A DNA stretch of 21,863 nucleotides from assembly GCA_036505735.1 (NCBI GenBank), contig DASXSZ010000010.1, positions 1 through 21,863 on the forward strand, in the 5' to 3' direction. The stretch's first letter is position 1; each line of letters opens with the position of its first letter. Shown here piece by piece: positions 1-7,288 of the stretch. This DNA comes from DASUPK01 sp036505735 (GTDB lineage: Bacteria; Actinomycetota; Thermoleophilia; Solirubrobacterales; 70-9). The position numbers and the translations under genes are program-made. The notes under the pieces were generated by a model, which ran no database searches, was not told the origin of the DNA, and saw only the letters and a list, made by a program, of their open reading frames with translations.

Positions 1-603
1 GAGCTGATTGAGGCGCCGCTCCGCGTCGTTCGCACGACCGAGCGCCTCCTCGGAGGCCTTTTGCGCCTCGGCCCGTTTCCCTTCGGCCTCGGCGGCCCGC
101 TCCTCGGCCCTCTTCACGGCCTCCTCGAGTTTGCCGACCCGATCGCCGACCTTGTCGCGAGCCCTCTGATCCGCCACGGCCGCGTGCTTCTGCAGTTCGG
201 CCAGGCGCTGCTCGGATCTCTTCAGGCGCGCCTGGGCCTCGGCGACGGTGCCATGCAGAGCCTTCGTCTCGCGCTCGGCCTCGCCGGCGCGGCGCCGCGC
301 CTGGCGGATCGCCTCCCTCGCCTTCGCCGTGAGGCGGACCTCCACGCGTTTCGCGTGGTCGATCGCGGCTCTCGCGTCCCCGCGCGCGCCGTCGGCAGCG
401 GCCCGGGCGAGCAGCGCGTCCCTGCGCGACTCGGCCTCACGTTCGCGAAGCTCGCTGATCAGCTCGGTTGCCTTCGCGCGAAAGCGGTCGGTCGCCGCGC
501 GCGCCTGGTCGATCTCGGCCCGGATGTCGCCGACGTCGACGGGCACAGGGAGGTTGGCGTCCTCCGCTTCACCGATCGGCTCGACGCGCTCATGTTGGGA
601 CAC
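1..603 (-). CDS. Coiled-coil protein of unknown function (C-terminus beyond left edge)
   Basis: The frame is open from a GTG at 603 to the window edge, giving 201 residues with no stop, so the C-terminus is missing. After a short acidic N-terminus (MSQHERVEPIGEAEDANLPV) nearly the whole visible chain is Ala/Glu/Arg/Lys-rich with heptad-like spacing, for example LEEAVKRAEERAAEAEGKRA and AERETKALHGTVAEAQARL, as in a long alpha-helical coiled coil. No catalytic motif, signal peptide or membrane segment is visible. A GGAGG at 614-618 lies 10 nt ahead of the GTG and supports this start. The gene begins 22 nt after the stop of the acyl-CoA ligase, so the two are probably co-transcribed. The function is unknown; a structural or scaffold role (DivIVA- or SMC-like helical rods) is only a guess. 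The plus-strand frames covering this stretch are shadows of this helical repeat composition. Confidence 0.75.
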   Translation of the reverse strand, partial: MSQHERVEPIGEAEDANLPVPVDVGDIRAEIDQARAATDRFRAKATELISELREREAESRRDALLARAAADGARGDARAAIDHAKRVEVRLTAKAREAIRQARRRAGEAERETKALHGTVAEAQARLKRSEQRLAELQKHAAVADQRARDKVGDRVGKLEEAVKRAEERAAEAEGKRAEAQKASEEALGRANDAERRLNQL

Positions 604-625
604 CGCTGCTCAGCCTCCAGTCGGC

Positions 626-2290
626 TCAGTCGGCATGCTGGCGCTCGGCCAGCTCGCGCTTCAGGACCTTACCCGTCACGTTACGCGGAAGTTCGTCGAC
701 GAAGACGATCTCGCGCGGAACCTTGTAACGAGCGAGATTCGCCTTGACGTAGTCCTTCAGCTCGTCCTCGCCGACGTCCGCGCCCTCCCGCTTGACCACG
801 AACACGCGCAGCCGCTGGCCGAATTGCTCGTCGTCGACGCCGATCGCCGCGGCCTCGTCGACCGCCTCGTGGTCAGCGAGCAGATCCTCGATCTCCCGCG
901 GGAAGACGTTCTCTCCCCCAGAAACGATCATCTCGTCGTCGCGGCCGTCGATGAATAGTCGCCCCTCGTCGTCGAAGTGCCCGACGTCGCCGGAGGAGAG
1001 CAGATCGCCGAGGTGCTCCTTGTCTCCGCCGCCGGTGTAGCCCTCAAAGGCCATCTGGTTGCCGATGAAGATCCGGCCGGTCTCCCCCGGTTTCGCGTCC
1101 TCGCCGTCCTCGTCGACGATGCGGATCACGGTCCCCCGAGGCGGCCTGCCGGCCGTGCCGGGCGCCGCCCGCATGTCTTCGGGGGTCGCCACCGTCGCCC
1201 AGGCGACCTCGGTGGATCCGTAGAGGTTGTAGAGGTTGTCGCCGAACTCGTCCATCCAGTTGGTGGCGAGCTCCCCGGGCAGGGCGGAGCCGCTCGCCGC
1301 TGTCACCTCGAGGGCGGAGAGGTCATAGCGGCGCTTCACATCCTCCGGCAGGGCGAGGATCCGCTGCATCATCACCGGCACGACGGCGAGGACGCGGGCG
1401 CGGTGCTCGGCGGTGGCGCGCAGCGTGTCCTCGGGATCGAACTTGGGGCGCAGGACCATGGTCGCCGCCGTCGGCAGGCTGAGGATGAAGTGCAGGAAGC
1501 CCCAGGAGTGAAAGAGCGGCGCGGCGATCATCGCCGTCTCTCCCGCGCGCCGGGGAATCTTGGAGAAGAGCGCCGCGAGGGCGATCAGGCCCTCGGGCTG
1601 GCTCCGCTGGGCACCCTTCGGCGTCCCGGTCGTCCCCGAGGTGAGGATGATGTAGCGCCCGTGCTCGGGCGGGGCCTCCAGGTCCTCGCCGTGGGCGCCG
1701 GAGATCAGCCGCTCCAGAGTCACCTCGTCGGTCCCCTCCCGCTCCTCCCAGGCGACGTAGCGCCGCTGCTGGCCGCTCGCGCCCGAGAGGAGATCGGTGA
1801 ACTCCTGGTCGTAGATCAGCGCGGCGGGGTGCTCGCGCTCCATCACGTCGGCGAGCTGCGGGCCCGCGAAGGCGGTATTGAGGTAGAGGGCGACCGCGCC
1901 GAGCTTGGCGCAGGCCATGGTCGCCTCGATGAAGTAGCGGTGGTTGCGGCACATGATCGCCACCCCGTCGCCGAGTCCGACTCCCTCATCGCGCAGAGCG
2001 CGGGCGAGGGCGTTGGAGCGGCGATGCGTCTCACCCCAGGTGAGCGTCCCCGCCTGGTCGATGATCGCCGTACGCTCCGGATGCGTGATCGCGTTGGCCG
2101 CGGATCCGAGCGCGGGGGAGGCTCCCCAGCGGACGTAGCGCTCGGTCACCCTGGCGAGCTTGTCCGGCCGGATCGGCCGCACCAGCCCGACCTCGGTGAA
2201 CACCCGGAGCTCGAAGGCCGCGTCACCCAGCGCCGCGGGCAGCCGGGAGGCGAAGCCAGCGAGTCCCTCTCTCACCCGGTCCTGCGCCAT
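626..2290 (-). CDS. AMP-forming acyl-CoA synthetase / fatty-acid ligase (ANL superfamily)
   Basis: The protein activates a carboxylic acid with ATP to an acyl-adenylate and then transfers it to CoA. It has about 554 residues from the ATG at 2290, a usual length for the family. The phosphate-binding motif LTSGTTGTPKGA lies near residues 216-227, and YNLYGSTE, the adenine-site motif, near 354-361. The hinge region GRDDEMIVSGGENVFPREIE follows at about 459-477. The C-terminal lid carries LPRNVTGKVLKREL, whose TGK Lys (about 541) is the adenylation lysine. Substrate cannot be read from sequence; similarity in style is to medium/long-chain fatty-acid ligases. A TTG at 2299 would add three residues. 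Neither start has a good ribosome site, so the ATG was preferred. It is followed after 22 nt by the coiled-coil gene and preceded by a 111-nt gap with a repeat-hairpin-repeat structure. Confidence 0.93.
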   Translation of the reverse strand: MAQDRVREGLAGFASRLPAALGDAAFELRVFTEVGLVRPIRPDKLARVTERYVRWGASPALGSAANAITHPERTAIIDQAGTLTWGETHRRSNALARALRDEGVGLGDGVAIMCRNHRYFIEATMACAKLGAVALYLNTAFAGPQLADVMEREHPAALIYDQEFTDLLSGASGQQRRYVAWEEREGTDEVTLERLISGAHGEDLEAPPEHGRYIILTSGTTGTPKGAQRSQPEGLIALAALFSKIPRRAGETAMIAAPLFHSWGFLHFILSLPTAATMVLRPKFDPEDTLRATAEHRARVLAVVPVMMQRILALPEDVKRRYDLSALEVTAASGSALPGELATNWMDEFGDNLYNLYGSTEVAWATVATPEDMRAAPGTAGRPPRGTVIRIVDEDGEDAKPGETGRIFIGNQMAFEGYTGGGDKEHLGDLLSSGDVGHFDDEGRLFIDGRDDEMIVSGGENVFPREIEDLLADHEAVDEAAAIGVDDEQFGQRLRVFVVKREGADVGEDELKDYVKANLARYKVPREIVFVDELPRNVTGKVLKRELAERQHAD

Positions 2291-2303
2291 CCGGGACAAG
2301 CTT

Positions 2304-2349
2304 AGATGCGAGGGTGCTCCGAGGCAGAGCCGAGGAGCAGATGCGAGGG
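2304..2349. repeat. 11-bp direct repeat flanking a hairpin, upstream of the ligase gene
   Basis: AGATGCGAGGG occurs at 2304-2314 and again at 2339-2349. Between them, 2316-2338 is GCTCC-GA-GGC-AGA-GCC-GA-GGAGC, a hairpin of 5 bp plus 3 bp separated by a symmetric 2x2 mismatch. The element fills much of the gap between ispF and the ligase, so it may be a regulatory or termination element, or the scar of a small insertion with target duplication. Confidence 0.5.
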
Positions 2350-2401
2350 CGCGCGACAGTGCGACCCGTCTGATGAAGATGGCGAAGCCGTCGACCTAAA
2401 G

Positions 2402-2866
2402 CTAGTCCCCGCTATCGACCAGGGCGACCGCGACGCAGGCGATCCCCTCTCCCCGCCCGATCGCCCCCATTCCCTCGTTGGTCGACGCCTTGACGCTCAC
2501 CGGCGCGGAGAGGACCTCGGCCAGGTGAGCGGAGATCTCCGCCTTGTAGGGGGCGAGCTTCGGCTGCTCGCAGATCACCGTCACGTCCACATTCATCACC
2601 GCCCCGGTCATCCGGCCAAGCACGACGCGTAGGAGGTCGGTCGAGTCCGCGTCGCGCCACTCCTCCTCATCGTCCGGGAAGAGCTCGCCGAGGTCGCCGA
2701 GGCCGCAGGCCCCGAGCAGGGCGTCGATCACCGCGTGGGTGAGCACATCGGCGTCGGAGTGCCCGACGAGGCCACGATCGTGCTCGATCTCGACCCCGCC
2801 GATCACGAGCCGCTCGCCCTCGACCAGCCGGTGGCTGTCGTATCCGATCCCGACCCGGGGGGCCAT
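2402..2866 (-). CDS. ispF: 2-C-methyl-D-erythritol 2,4-cyclodiphosphate synthase
   Basis: IspF closes CDP-methylerythritol phosphate to the cyclic diphosphate and releases CMP, the fifth step of the non-mevalonate (MEP) isoprenoid pathway, in the cytosol as a trimer. At 154 residues it is full length. The metal ligands sit in GIGYDSHRL (Asp10, His12) and in GHSDADVLTHAV (His44). The family signature KASTNEGMGAIGRGEGIA is at about 126-143. The ATG at 2866 overlaps the TGA of the upstream histidinol-phosphatase by one base (TGATG), so translation is likely coupled. In many bacteria ispF directly follows ispD; here kup, a 336-nt gap and hisK separate them. Confidence 0.96.
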   Translation of the reverse strand: MAPRVGIGYDSHRLVEGERLVIGGVEIEHDRGLVGHSDADVLTHAVIDALLGACGLGDLGELFPDDEEEWRDADSTDLLRVVLGRMTGAVMNVDVTVICEQPKLAPYKAEISAHLAEVLSAPVSVKASTNEGMGAIGRGEGIACVAVALVDSGD

Positions 2867-3741
2867 CAGGCTCCGGTCCCGCCCCGATCGCCGAGCTCGG
2901 CCGCGTCAACCCCGGTGCGGCCGATGGGCTCCGTGCGGCGCGTCCTTCCCTCGAAGACGCAGATCCGCTCGACCGCCAGCCCGTCGAGGAACTCCATCGC
3001 CTGGTCGTACCCGTAGCCGACCTGCTCGGGTGCATGGGCGTCCGAGGAGAGCGCGAACTCCGCCCCGGCCTCCCGGCACATCTCGGCCAGAGCTTGCGCC
3101 GGATAGATCTCACCGACCGGCTTGCGGAGTCCGGCCGTGGACACTTCGACCGCGGTCTCGGACTCGGCCAGGGCCTCGACGAACGGCTCGTAGTGGAAGC
3201 GCGGATCGCGCTCCGGGGCGGGGCGATCGTCGCCCCAGATCTTGATCAGGTCGGGGTGGGAGACGATGTCGAAGAGGCCCGAGCGGACCAGCTCGCCCTG
3301 CCACTCGAAGTAGGTGCGCCAGAGCGAGTCCGCGTCGGAGAACGACTCCCAGACGTCGTAGCGCTGATCGTCTACCGCGCCCTTCTCGCCGAGGTAGTGG
3401 ACCGACCCGACCACGTAGTCGAAGTCATGCGCCTCCAGCAGGGTCTCGATCCGGTCCTCCGCGCCCCTGATGTAATCGGCCTCGACGCCAAGCCGCAGCG
3501 TCGTGCTGCGAACGAACTCGCAGTAGGCCCCGAGGTCGTCTACCGCCTGGTCCCGCCAGTACGGGTGCCTCCAGATCTCGAGCGAATCGGTGAAGCGGTA
3601 GACGTGCTCGGAGACGCCGAGCTCCGCGATCCCCTGCTCCTCGGCCGCCGCCAGGTAGCGGTCGGCGTTCTCCTGCGTGAAGGCCTCGGTCGCCTTCCCG
3701 ACCTCGTCGGGGCGCAGGTGCAGGTGGTAGTCGGTCAGCAT
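2866..3741 (-). CDS. Histidinol-phosphatase, PHP (HisK/HisJ) family
   Basis: This PHP-superfamily phosphoesterase probably removes phosphate from L-histidinol phosphate, the penultimate step of histidine synthesis. It has 291 residues. PHP metal motifs are visible in order: DYHLHLRPDE with the HxH pair (His6, His8), ELGVSEHVYRF, DYVVGSVHYLG, GLFDIVSHPDL and, near the C-terminus, ALSSDAHAPEQVGYGY. This set matches the monofunctional HisK type rather than the HAD-type HisB. The ATG at 3741 has a GAGGG a few bases upstream. The stop overlaps the ispF start by one base. No other his gene is in the window, so a different phosphoester substrate cannot be excluded; the overlap with ispF does not by itself point to histidine. 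Confidence 0.88.
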   Translation of the reverse strand: MLTDYHLHLRPDEVGKATEAFTQENADRYLAAAEEQGIAELGVSEHVYRFTDSLEIWRHPYWRDQAVDDLGAYCEFVRSTTLRLGVEADYIRGAEDRIETLLEAHDFDYVVGSVHYLGEKGAVDDQRYDVWESFSDADSLWRTYFEWQGELVRSGLFDIVSHPDLIKIWGDDRPAPERDPRFHYEPFVEALAESETAVEVSTAGLRKPVGEIYPAQALAEMCREAGAEFALSSDAHAPEQVGYGYDQAMEFLDGLAVERICVFEGRTRRTEPIGRTGVDAAELGDRGGTGA

Positions 3742-3778
3742 CGGCCCTCAAGCTAACCAAGCCGGTGCCTCCGGGCGC

Positions 3779-3886
3779 ATGCTGGCCGCTGGCGCCAAGC
3801 CGGAGGGCGATGTGATCCTCTGCGACGTCGCCCGGGAGGCTGCCGGCCTGCCCGTCCGCCGCAGCCGCCGCCAGGTCCGCGTCTAG
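3779..3886 (+). pseudogene. Possible remnant of a DUF389 membrane protein (short N-terminal fragment)
   Basis: A 35-codon frame contains AGAKPEGDVILCDVAREAAG. It closely resembles, from memory, the segment of actinobacterial DUF389 proteins that reads roughly P-G-A-A-R-x-P-x-G-D-V-V-x-C-D-V-A-R-E-A. Neither the preceding N-terminal strand region nor the long membrane domain of DUF389 is present: the gap begins inside the antisense of hisK and the frame stops at 3884-3886. If real, it is a decayed gene fragment. The identification rests on recall of the family and could be chance. Confidence 0.3.
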
Positions 3887-3914
3887 CCCACATCAGGTCT
3901 CTAGAGTCCAGCCC

Positions 3915-4064
3915 TTGCTCGCCAAGCTCGTCATCGTGCTGGCGGCTTTCGCCGCCGGGGTCGGGCTCGCCGAGTTGTTTGGCGCCAAGAACCTGGGAAC
4001 CGCTCTCGGCGTCGGCCAGCTCACCTTCGCCCTGGCGCTCGTCTACGTCCTGCTGAGGCGCTAG
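3915..4064 (+). CDS. Possible small two-helix membrane protein (49 aa)
   Basis: A TTG-initiated frame of 49 codons encodes two hydrophobic segments, about residues 3-22 (AKLVIVLAAFAAGVGLAELF) and 30-47 (LGVGQLTFALALVYVLL), joined by the polar turn GAKNLGTA and ending in RR. This is a sensible helical-hairpin layout for a bacterial small membrane protein, and it is not antisense to a gene. No strong ribosome site precedes the TTG. It is the only plausible plus-strand gene in the window and converges on kup, ending 13 nt from the kup stop. No family recognised. The rest of 3742-4077 holds only the DUF389-like fragment and a weak 7-bp inverted repeat (3768-3774/3800-3806). Confidence 0.4.
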   Translation: MLAKLVIVLAAFAAGVGLAELFGAKNLGTALGVGQLTFALALVYVLLRR

Positions 4065-4077
4065 CTCGGTCCCGCCC

Positions 4078-5988
4078 TCAGAACTCGATCTGGGAGCCGA
4101 GCGTCACGGTCCGCTCCCGCGGGAGCCGGAAGTAGTCAGCGGGCTCGGCGGCGATCAGCCCGGTGAGTAGGAAGAGCTGCTTGCGCCAGCCGCTCATCCC
4201 AGGCCGGTCGCTCGCCTTCAGCTCGACCTTCGAGAGGTAGAAGGAGGCGTGACGCGCGTCGACCGGACACTCGACACCGGCCTTCGCAATCTGCCTGACC
4301 AGCGCCGGTACGTTGTACTCCTCGGCGTAGCCGTGCTTGGCGCGGACGAAGGTGATGCGATCGTCGGCGTAACCGAGGTCGTCGATCTCGAGACGGTCGG
4401 GCGCCCTGATCCGCGGAACCGGCATGGTCTCCAGCGACAGGATGACCGCGCTTTCGGGGAGCGAATGAAGGTGGTCGACGCAGTCGCGCATCGACAGCGG
4501 CGCCGTCTCCTTGCCGCGGTTCATGAACACGCCGGTGCCAGGCACCCTGGCAACCGGGGGATCGTGCGTGCGGAGCTCCTCGACGAAATCCTGGAGCGGC
4601 CCCTCGACCCGGAACCGCTCGCCGGTGACCAGCTCCCGGCCGCGGTACCAGGTAGCCATCACCACGAACAGAAGGACGCCGATCGTGAGGGGCAGCCAGG
4701 CGCCGTGGAAGAGCTTGGTGAGGTTCGCGCCGAAGAAGGCCAGATCGACGATCAGGAACAACGATGCTCCGAGCAGCGTCAGCCAGACCGGCCGTTGCCA
4801 GCGATAACGCACGATGATGAAGAAGAGGATCGTCGTGATCGTGATCGTGCCGGTCACCGCCATTCCGTAGGCGAAGGCCAGCTTGACCGAGGTCTGAAAG
4901 GTCAACACCAGCGCCAGGACCGCGACGAGCAGAAGCCAGTTGATCACCGGCACATAGACCTGCCCGTACTCGCGCGTTGAGGTGTGGATCACCCGCAGGC
5001 GCGGCAGATAGCCGAGCTGGGCCGCCTGATGCGCGATCGAGAAGGCGCCGGAGATCACGGCCTGCGAGGCGATTACCGTGGCCGCGGTGGCGAGGATGAC
5101 GAGCGGGACGAGGCCGCCGTGCGGCATCAGCCGAAAGAACGGCGCGCTGATCGCCTTCGGATCGTCGAGGATCAGGGCCCCCTGGCCGAGGTAGCTCAGG
5201 ATGCATGCGGGAAAGACGAGGAGGAGCCAGGCACGTGTGATCGCGGGCCGCCCGAAGTGACCCATGTCCGCGTAGAGCGCCTCGACGCCGGTGAAAGCCA
5301 GGACGACCGCGGTCAGGGAGAAGAAGCCGGTCGGCTCGCCGTGAACGAGGAAGTCGAACGCGTAACTCGGCGAGATCGCCTTGAGGACCTCGGGATGCAT
5401 CGAGATCCCACGGATGCCGAGCGTCGCGATGGTCGCGAACCAGACGAGCATGACCGGGCCGAAGAGCCGGCCCACGGCTCCGCTCCCGAGCCTCTGCGCG
5501 AGGAAGAGCAGGACGATGATCGTCACGGTGATCGGGACGATGAACGTGTCCATCGAGGAAGCGATCGTCTCCGTTCCCTCCACCGCGGAAAGCACCGAGA
5601 TCGCCGGCGTGATCATGCTGTCGCCGAAGAAGAGGGCGGCACCAAAGACGCCGAGGCCGGCGAGCAGAAACTTCGTCCGGCCCCCGACGCGTCCGCCGAT
5701 CTGGCGGATCTGGGAGATGAGCGCCATGATCCCGCCCTCGCCGTCGTTGTCGGCGTTCATCACCAGGGCCACGTACTTGACCGTGACGACGATCGTCACA
5801 GCCCAGAAGATCAGCGAGACGAGTCCGTAGACGCTCTGCGCCGAGGCCTCGATTGGGTGTGGATCGCCGGGATTGAACGCCGTCTGAACCGTGTAGATCG
5901 GGCTCGTGCCGATGTCGCCGAAGACGACTCCAAGCGCGGCGACGACGACCGTGGCCCGCCCCGCCGCCCGCTTGGCGTCGCGGTCCAT
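4078..5988 (-). CDS. kup: Kup-family potassium uptake protein
   Basis: Kup (KUP/HAK/KT family) is a proton-coupled potassium importer of the inner membrane. The 636-residue protein has the family's normal length. The first helix carries the signature GVVFGDIGTSPIY (residues 20-32), followed by NADNDGEGGIMALISQIR in the early cytoplasmic loop. About twelve hydrophobic segments extend to near residue 450. The C-terminal soluble domain begins around YRGRELVTGERF and runs to the end, RTVTLGSQIEF. The reading frame extends far upstream, but that part is antisense-like shadow inside ispD. The ATG at 5988 is right because it begins MDRDAKRAAGRATVVVAALG, just before helix 1, and lies 8 nt after the ispD stop. 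The AGGCGG overlapping that stop is a likely ribosome site. Being transcribed with disA suggests control by c-di-AMP. Confidence 0.95.
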   Translation of the reverse strand: MDRDAKRAAGRATVVVAALGVVFGDIGTSPIYTVQTAFNPGDPHPIEASAQSVYGLVSLIFWAVTIVVTVKYVALVMNADNDGEGGIMALISQIRQIGGRVGGRTKFLLAGLGVFGAALFFGDSMITPAISVLSAVEGTETIASSMDTFIVPITVTIIVLLFLAQRLGSGAVGRLFGPVMLVWFATIATLGIRGISMHPEVLKAISPSYAFDFLVHGEPTGFFSLTAVVLAFTGVEALYADMGHFGRPAITRAWLLLVFPACILSYLGQGALILDDPKAISAPFFRLMPHGGLVPLVILATAATVIASQAVISGAFSIAHQAAQLGYLPRLRVIHTSTREYGQVYVPVINWLLLVAVLALVLTFQTSVKLAFAYGMAVTGTITITTILFFIIVRYRWQRPVWLTLLGASLFLIVDLAFFGANLTKLFHGAWLPLTIGVLLFVVMATWYRGRELVTGERFRVEGPLQDFVEELRTHDPPVARVPGTGVFMNRGKETAPLSMRDCVDHLHSLPESAVILSLETMPVPRIRAPDRLEIDDLGYADDRITFVRAKHGYAEEYNVPALVRQIAKAGVECPVDARHASFYLSKVELKASDRPGMSGWRKQLFLLTGLIAAEPADYFRLPRERTVTLGSQIEF

Positions 5989-5996
5989 GTCGCCGC

Positions 5997-6644
5997 CTAG
6001 CCCCGTTCCCGCAGCAGCACCTCGGCCACCCTCAGATCGAACGGGGTCGTCACCTTGATGTTGTCCGCCGAGGCCGAATGGATCAGGATGCGTCCGCCCT
6101 TGCGCTCGATCAGCATCGCGTCGTCCGTGGCATCGGGCAGCGAATCCGGATCGGCCAGCGCCTCGCGCAGCGCACGCGCACGGAAGGCCTGAGGGGTCTG
6201 GACCGCCCAGAGGCCCGAGCGATCGAGGGTGCGCTCGACCTGGCCCCCCTCGGCCGCCTGCTTGATCGTGTCGGTGACCGGGGTTGCGGCGATCACGCCC
6301 GCTGCCCCCTCCTCGGCGGCGAGCTCCTCGACGACCGCGTCGATCAGTCCCGCGGTGACTAGCGGCCGGGCGGCGTCGTGGACGACGACGATCTCGCCGG
6401 CGCACAGCGCCAGCGCATTGGACACCGACTCCGAGCGGTGCTCGCCGCCCGCCACCGCGACCACGCCGCGCTCCGCGACCGCGTCGTCCTTACCCGGAGG
6501 GGCGGCGACCACGATCTCATCGATTGTGGCCGCGGCGCGGAAGGCCTCCAGCGACCACTCGAGCATCGGTCGCCCGGCGAGCTCGACGAAGGCCTTCGGG
6601 CCGCCGGCTCCGAGCCTCTGCCCGGAGCCGGCGGCCGCGATCAC
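5997..6644 (-). CDS. ispD: 2-C-methyl-D-erythritol 4-phosphate cytidylyltransferase
   Basis: IspD joins CTP to methylerythritol phosphate, the third step of the MEP isoprenoid pathway. Family motifs are complete: the nucleotide loop AAAGSGQRLGAGGPKAF at the N-terminus, GRPMLEWSLEAF, VVVHDAARPLV, LWAVQTPQAFRA, DATDDAMLIE and DNIKVTTPFDL. From a GTG at 6644 the protein has 215 residues, slightly short for the family because it starts directly at the nucleotide loop. No other ATG, GTG or TTG lies in frame between the carD stop (6670) and this GTG. Sequence further upstream in this frame is the antisense-like shadow of carD. The ribosome site is weak, so coupling to carD translation is likely. 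Kup follows after 8 nt. Confidence 0.92.
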   Translation of the reverse strand: MIAAAGSGQRLGAGGPKAFVELAGRPMLEWSLEAFRAAATIDEIVVAAPPGKDDAVAERGVVAVAGGEHRSESVSNALALCAGEIVVVHDAARPLVTAGLIDAVVEELAAEEGAAGVIAATPVTDTIKQAAEGGQVERTLDRSGLWAVQTPQAFRARALREALADPDSLPDATDDAMLIERKGGRILIHSASADNIKVTTPFDLRVAEVLLRERG

Positions 6645-6669
6645 GGCCGATGCGGAGGGGGCCGCCTCG

Positions 6670-7179
6670 CTAGGCGGTCGCCTTTGCGGCGCCGAAGCGC
6701 TCCTCCAGCAGCTCGTCCAGGTAGGCCTCCGCGCCGACCTCGTCCTTGTCGAGCGCGTACATGAACTCCGACGCGAGGATCTTCTTGGCGCGGGTGTACA
6801 TCTGCTTCTCCCCGGTGGAGAGTCCCTTCTCCCATTCACGAATGGCGAGGTTGCGAACCACCTCAGCGAGCTCGTAGACGTCGCCCGTCTTGATCTTCTC
6901 GCGGTTGTGCTTGAAGCGGCGGTTCCAGTTCTTCGGCATCTCTGAGACCTCATCGGTGAGGACGCCGATCACCTTCTTGACCTGCTCCTCATCGATCACG
7001 CGCCGAAGGCCGGCGCGGCTGGCGTTCTCGCAGGGGACCATCACCGTCATGTTGTTGTGGAGGATGTTGATGGTCAGGTAATCCCGCTTCTCTCCCATCA
7101 GGTCCTTCGTCTCCTTCTTCAGGACCACTCCCGCTCCGTGATGCGGGTAGACGACGTTGTCGCCGACCTCAAAGTTCAT
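6670..7179 (-). CDS. carD: CarD-family RNA polymerase-binding transcription regulator
   Basis: CarD binds the RNA polymerase beta subunit through its N-terminal Tudor-like domain and stabilises open complexes, chiefly at ribosomal RNA promoters. From the ATG at 7179 the product has 169 residues, close to the 162 of Mycobacterium tuberculosis CarD, and begins like it (MNFEVGDNVVYPHHGAG). The C-terminal helical DNA-binding domain contains MPKNWNRRFKHN, in which Trp85 matches the wedge tryptophan W85 of the mycobacterial protein, and RNLAIREWEKGLSTGEKQM. An in-frame extension reaches an ATT at 7251 placed 6 nt from a perfect AAAGGAG, so the true protein may be 24 residues longer (see findings). 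The disA stop is just upstream; ispD follows after 25 nt. Confidence 0.95.
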   Translation of the reverse strand: MNFEVGDNVVYPHHGAGVVLKKETKDLMGEKRDYLTINILHNNMTVMVPCENASRAGLRRVIDEEQVKKVIGVLTDEVSEMPKNWNRRFKHNREKIKTGDVYELAEVVRNLAIREWEKGLSTGEKQMYTRAKKILASEFMYALDKDEVGAEAYLDELLEERFGAAKATA

Positions 7180-7257
7180 GACGGGCGCCTCGATCTCGAG
7201 GTCGGCAACCGACGCCTCGTCCAGTACCTCCTCTGCTGTTATCTCTGGAATTGGTCT

Positions 7258-7264
7258 CTCCTTT
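7258..7264 (-). promoter_or_regulatory. Strong Shine-Dalgarno AAAGGAG ahead of the carD extension
   Basis: On the minus strand AAAGGAG at 7264-7258 is followed 6 nt later by ATT (7251-7249), in frame with carD, and it lies 78 nt before the ATG at 7179. The spacing to the ATT is ideal, which argues either for a rare AUU start or for a lost or misread start codon. The ATG at 7179 has only GAGG about 8 nt ahead. Confidence 0.5.
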
Positions 7265-7270
7265 CGTCGG

Positions 7271-7288
7271 GACGGCCTGACGGCCGTC
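7271..7288 (-). other. Hairpin overlapping the disA stop codon
   Basis: GACGGCC-TGAC-GGCCGTC is a perfect 7-bp stem with a 4-nt loop. It overlaps the disA TGA (7289-7287) and lies 6 nt upstream of the carD Shine-Dalgarno. There is no U-run, so it is not a classical terminator. It could affect disA-carD transcript stability or coupling. Confidence 0.4.

Noticed and set aside
977..2305. Plus-strand open frame (442 codons) opposite the acyl-CoA ligase
   Set aside because: Antisense shadow of a gene with complete ANL motifs; no domain, start site or context supports it.
3768..3806. 7-bp inverted repeat CCTCCGG/CCGGAGG as a kup or hisK regulatory hairpin
   Set aside because: Short arms with a 25-nt loop in GC-rich DNA are expected by chance.
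5989..6405. Upstream extension of the kup reading frame
   Set aside because: The extension runs through ispD in another frame and is Arg/Gly-rich shadow sequence; the ATG at 5988 matches the family N-terminus.
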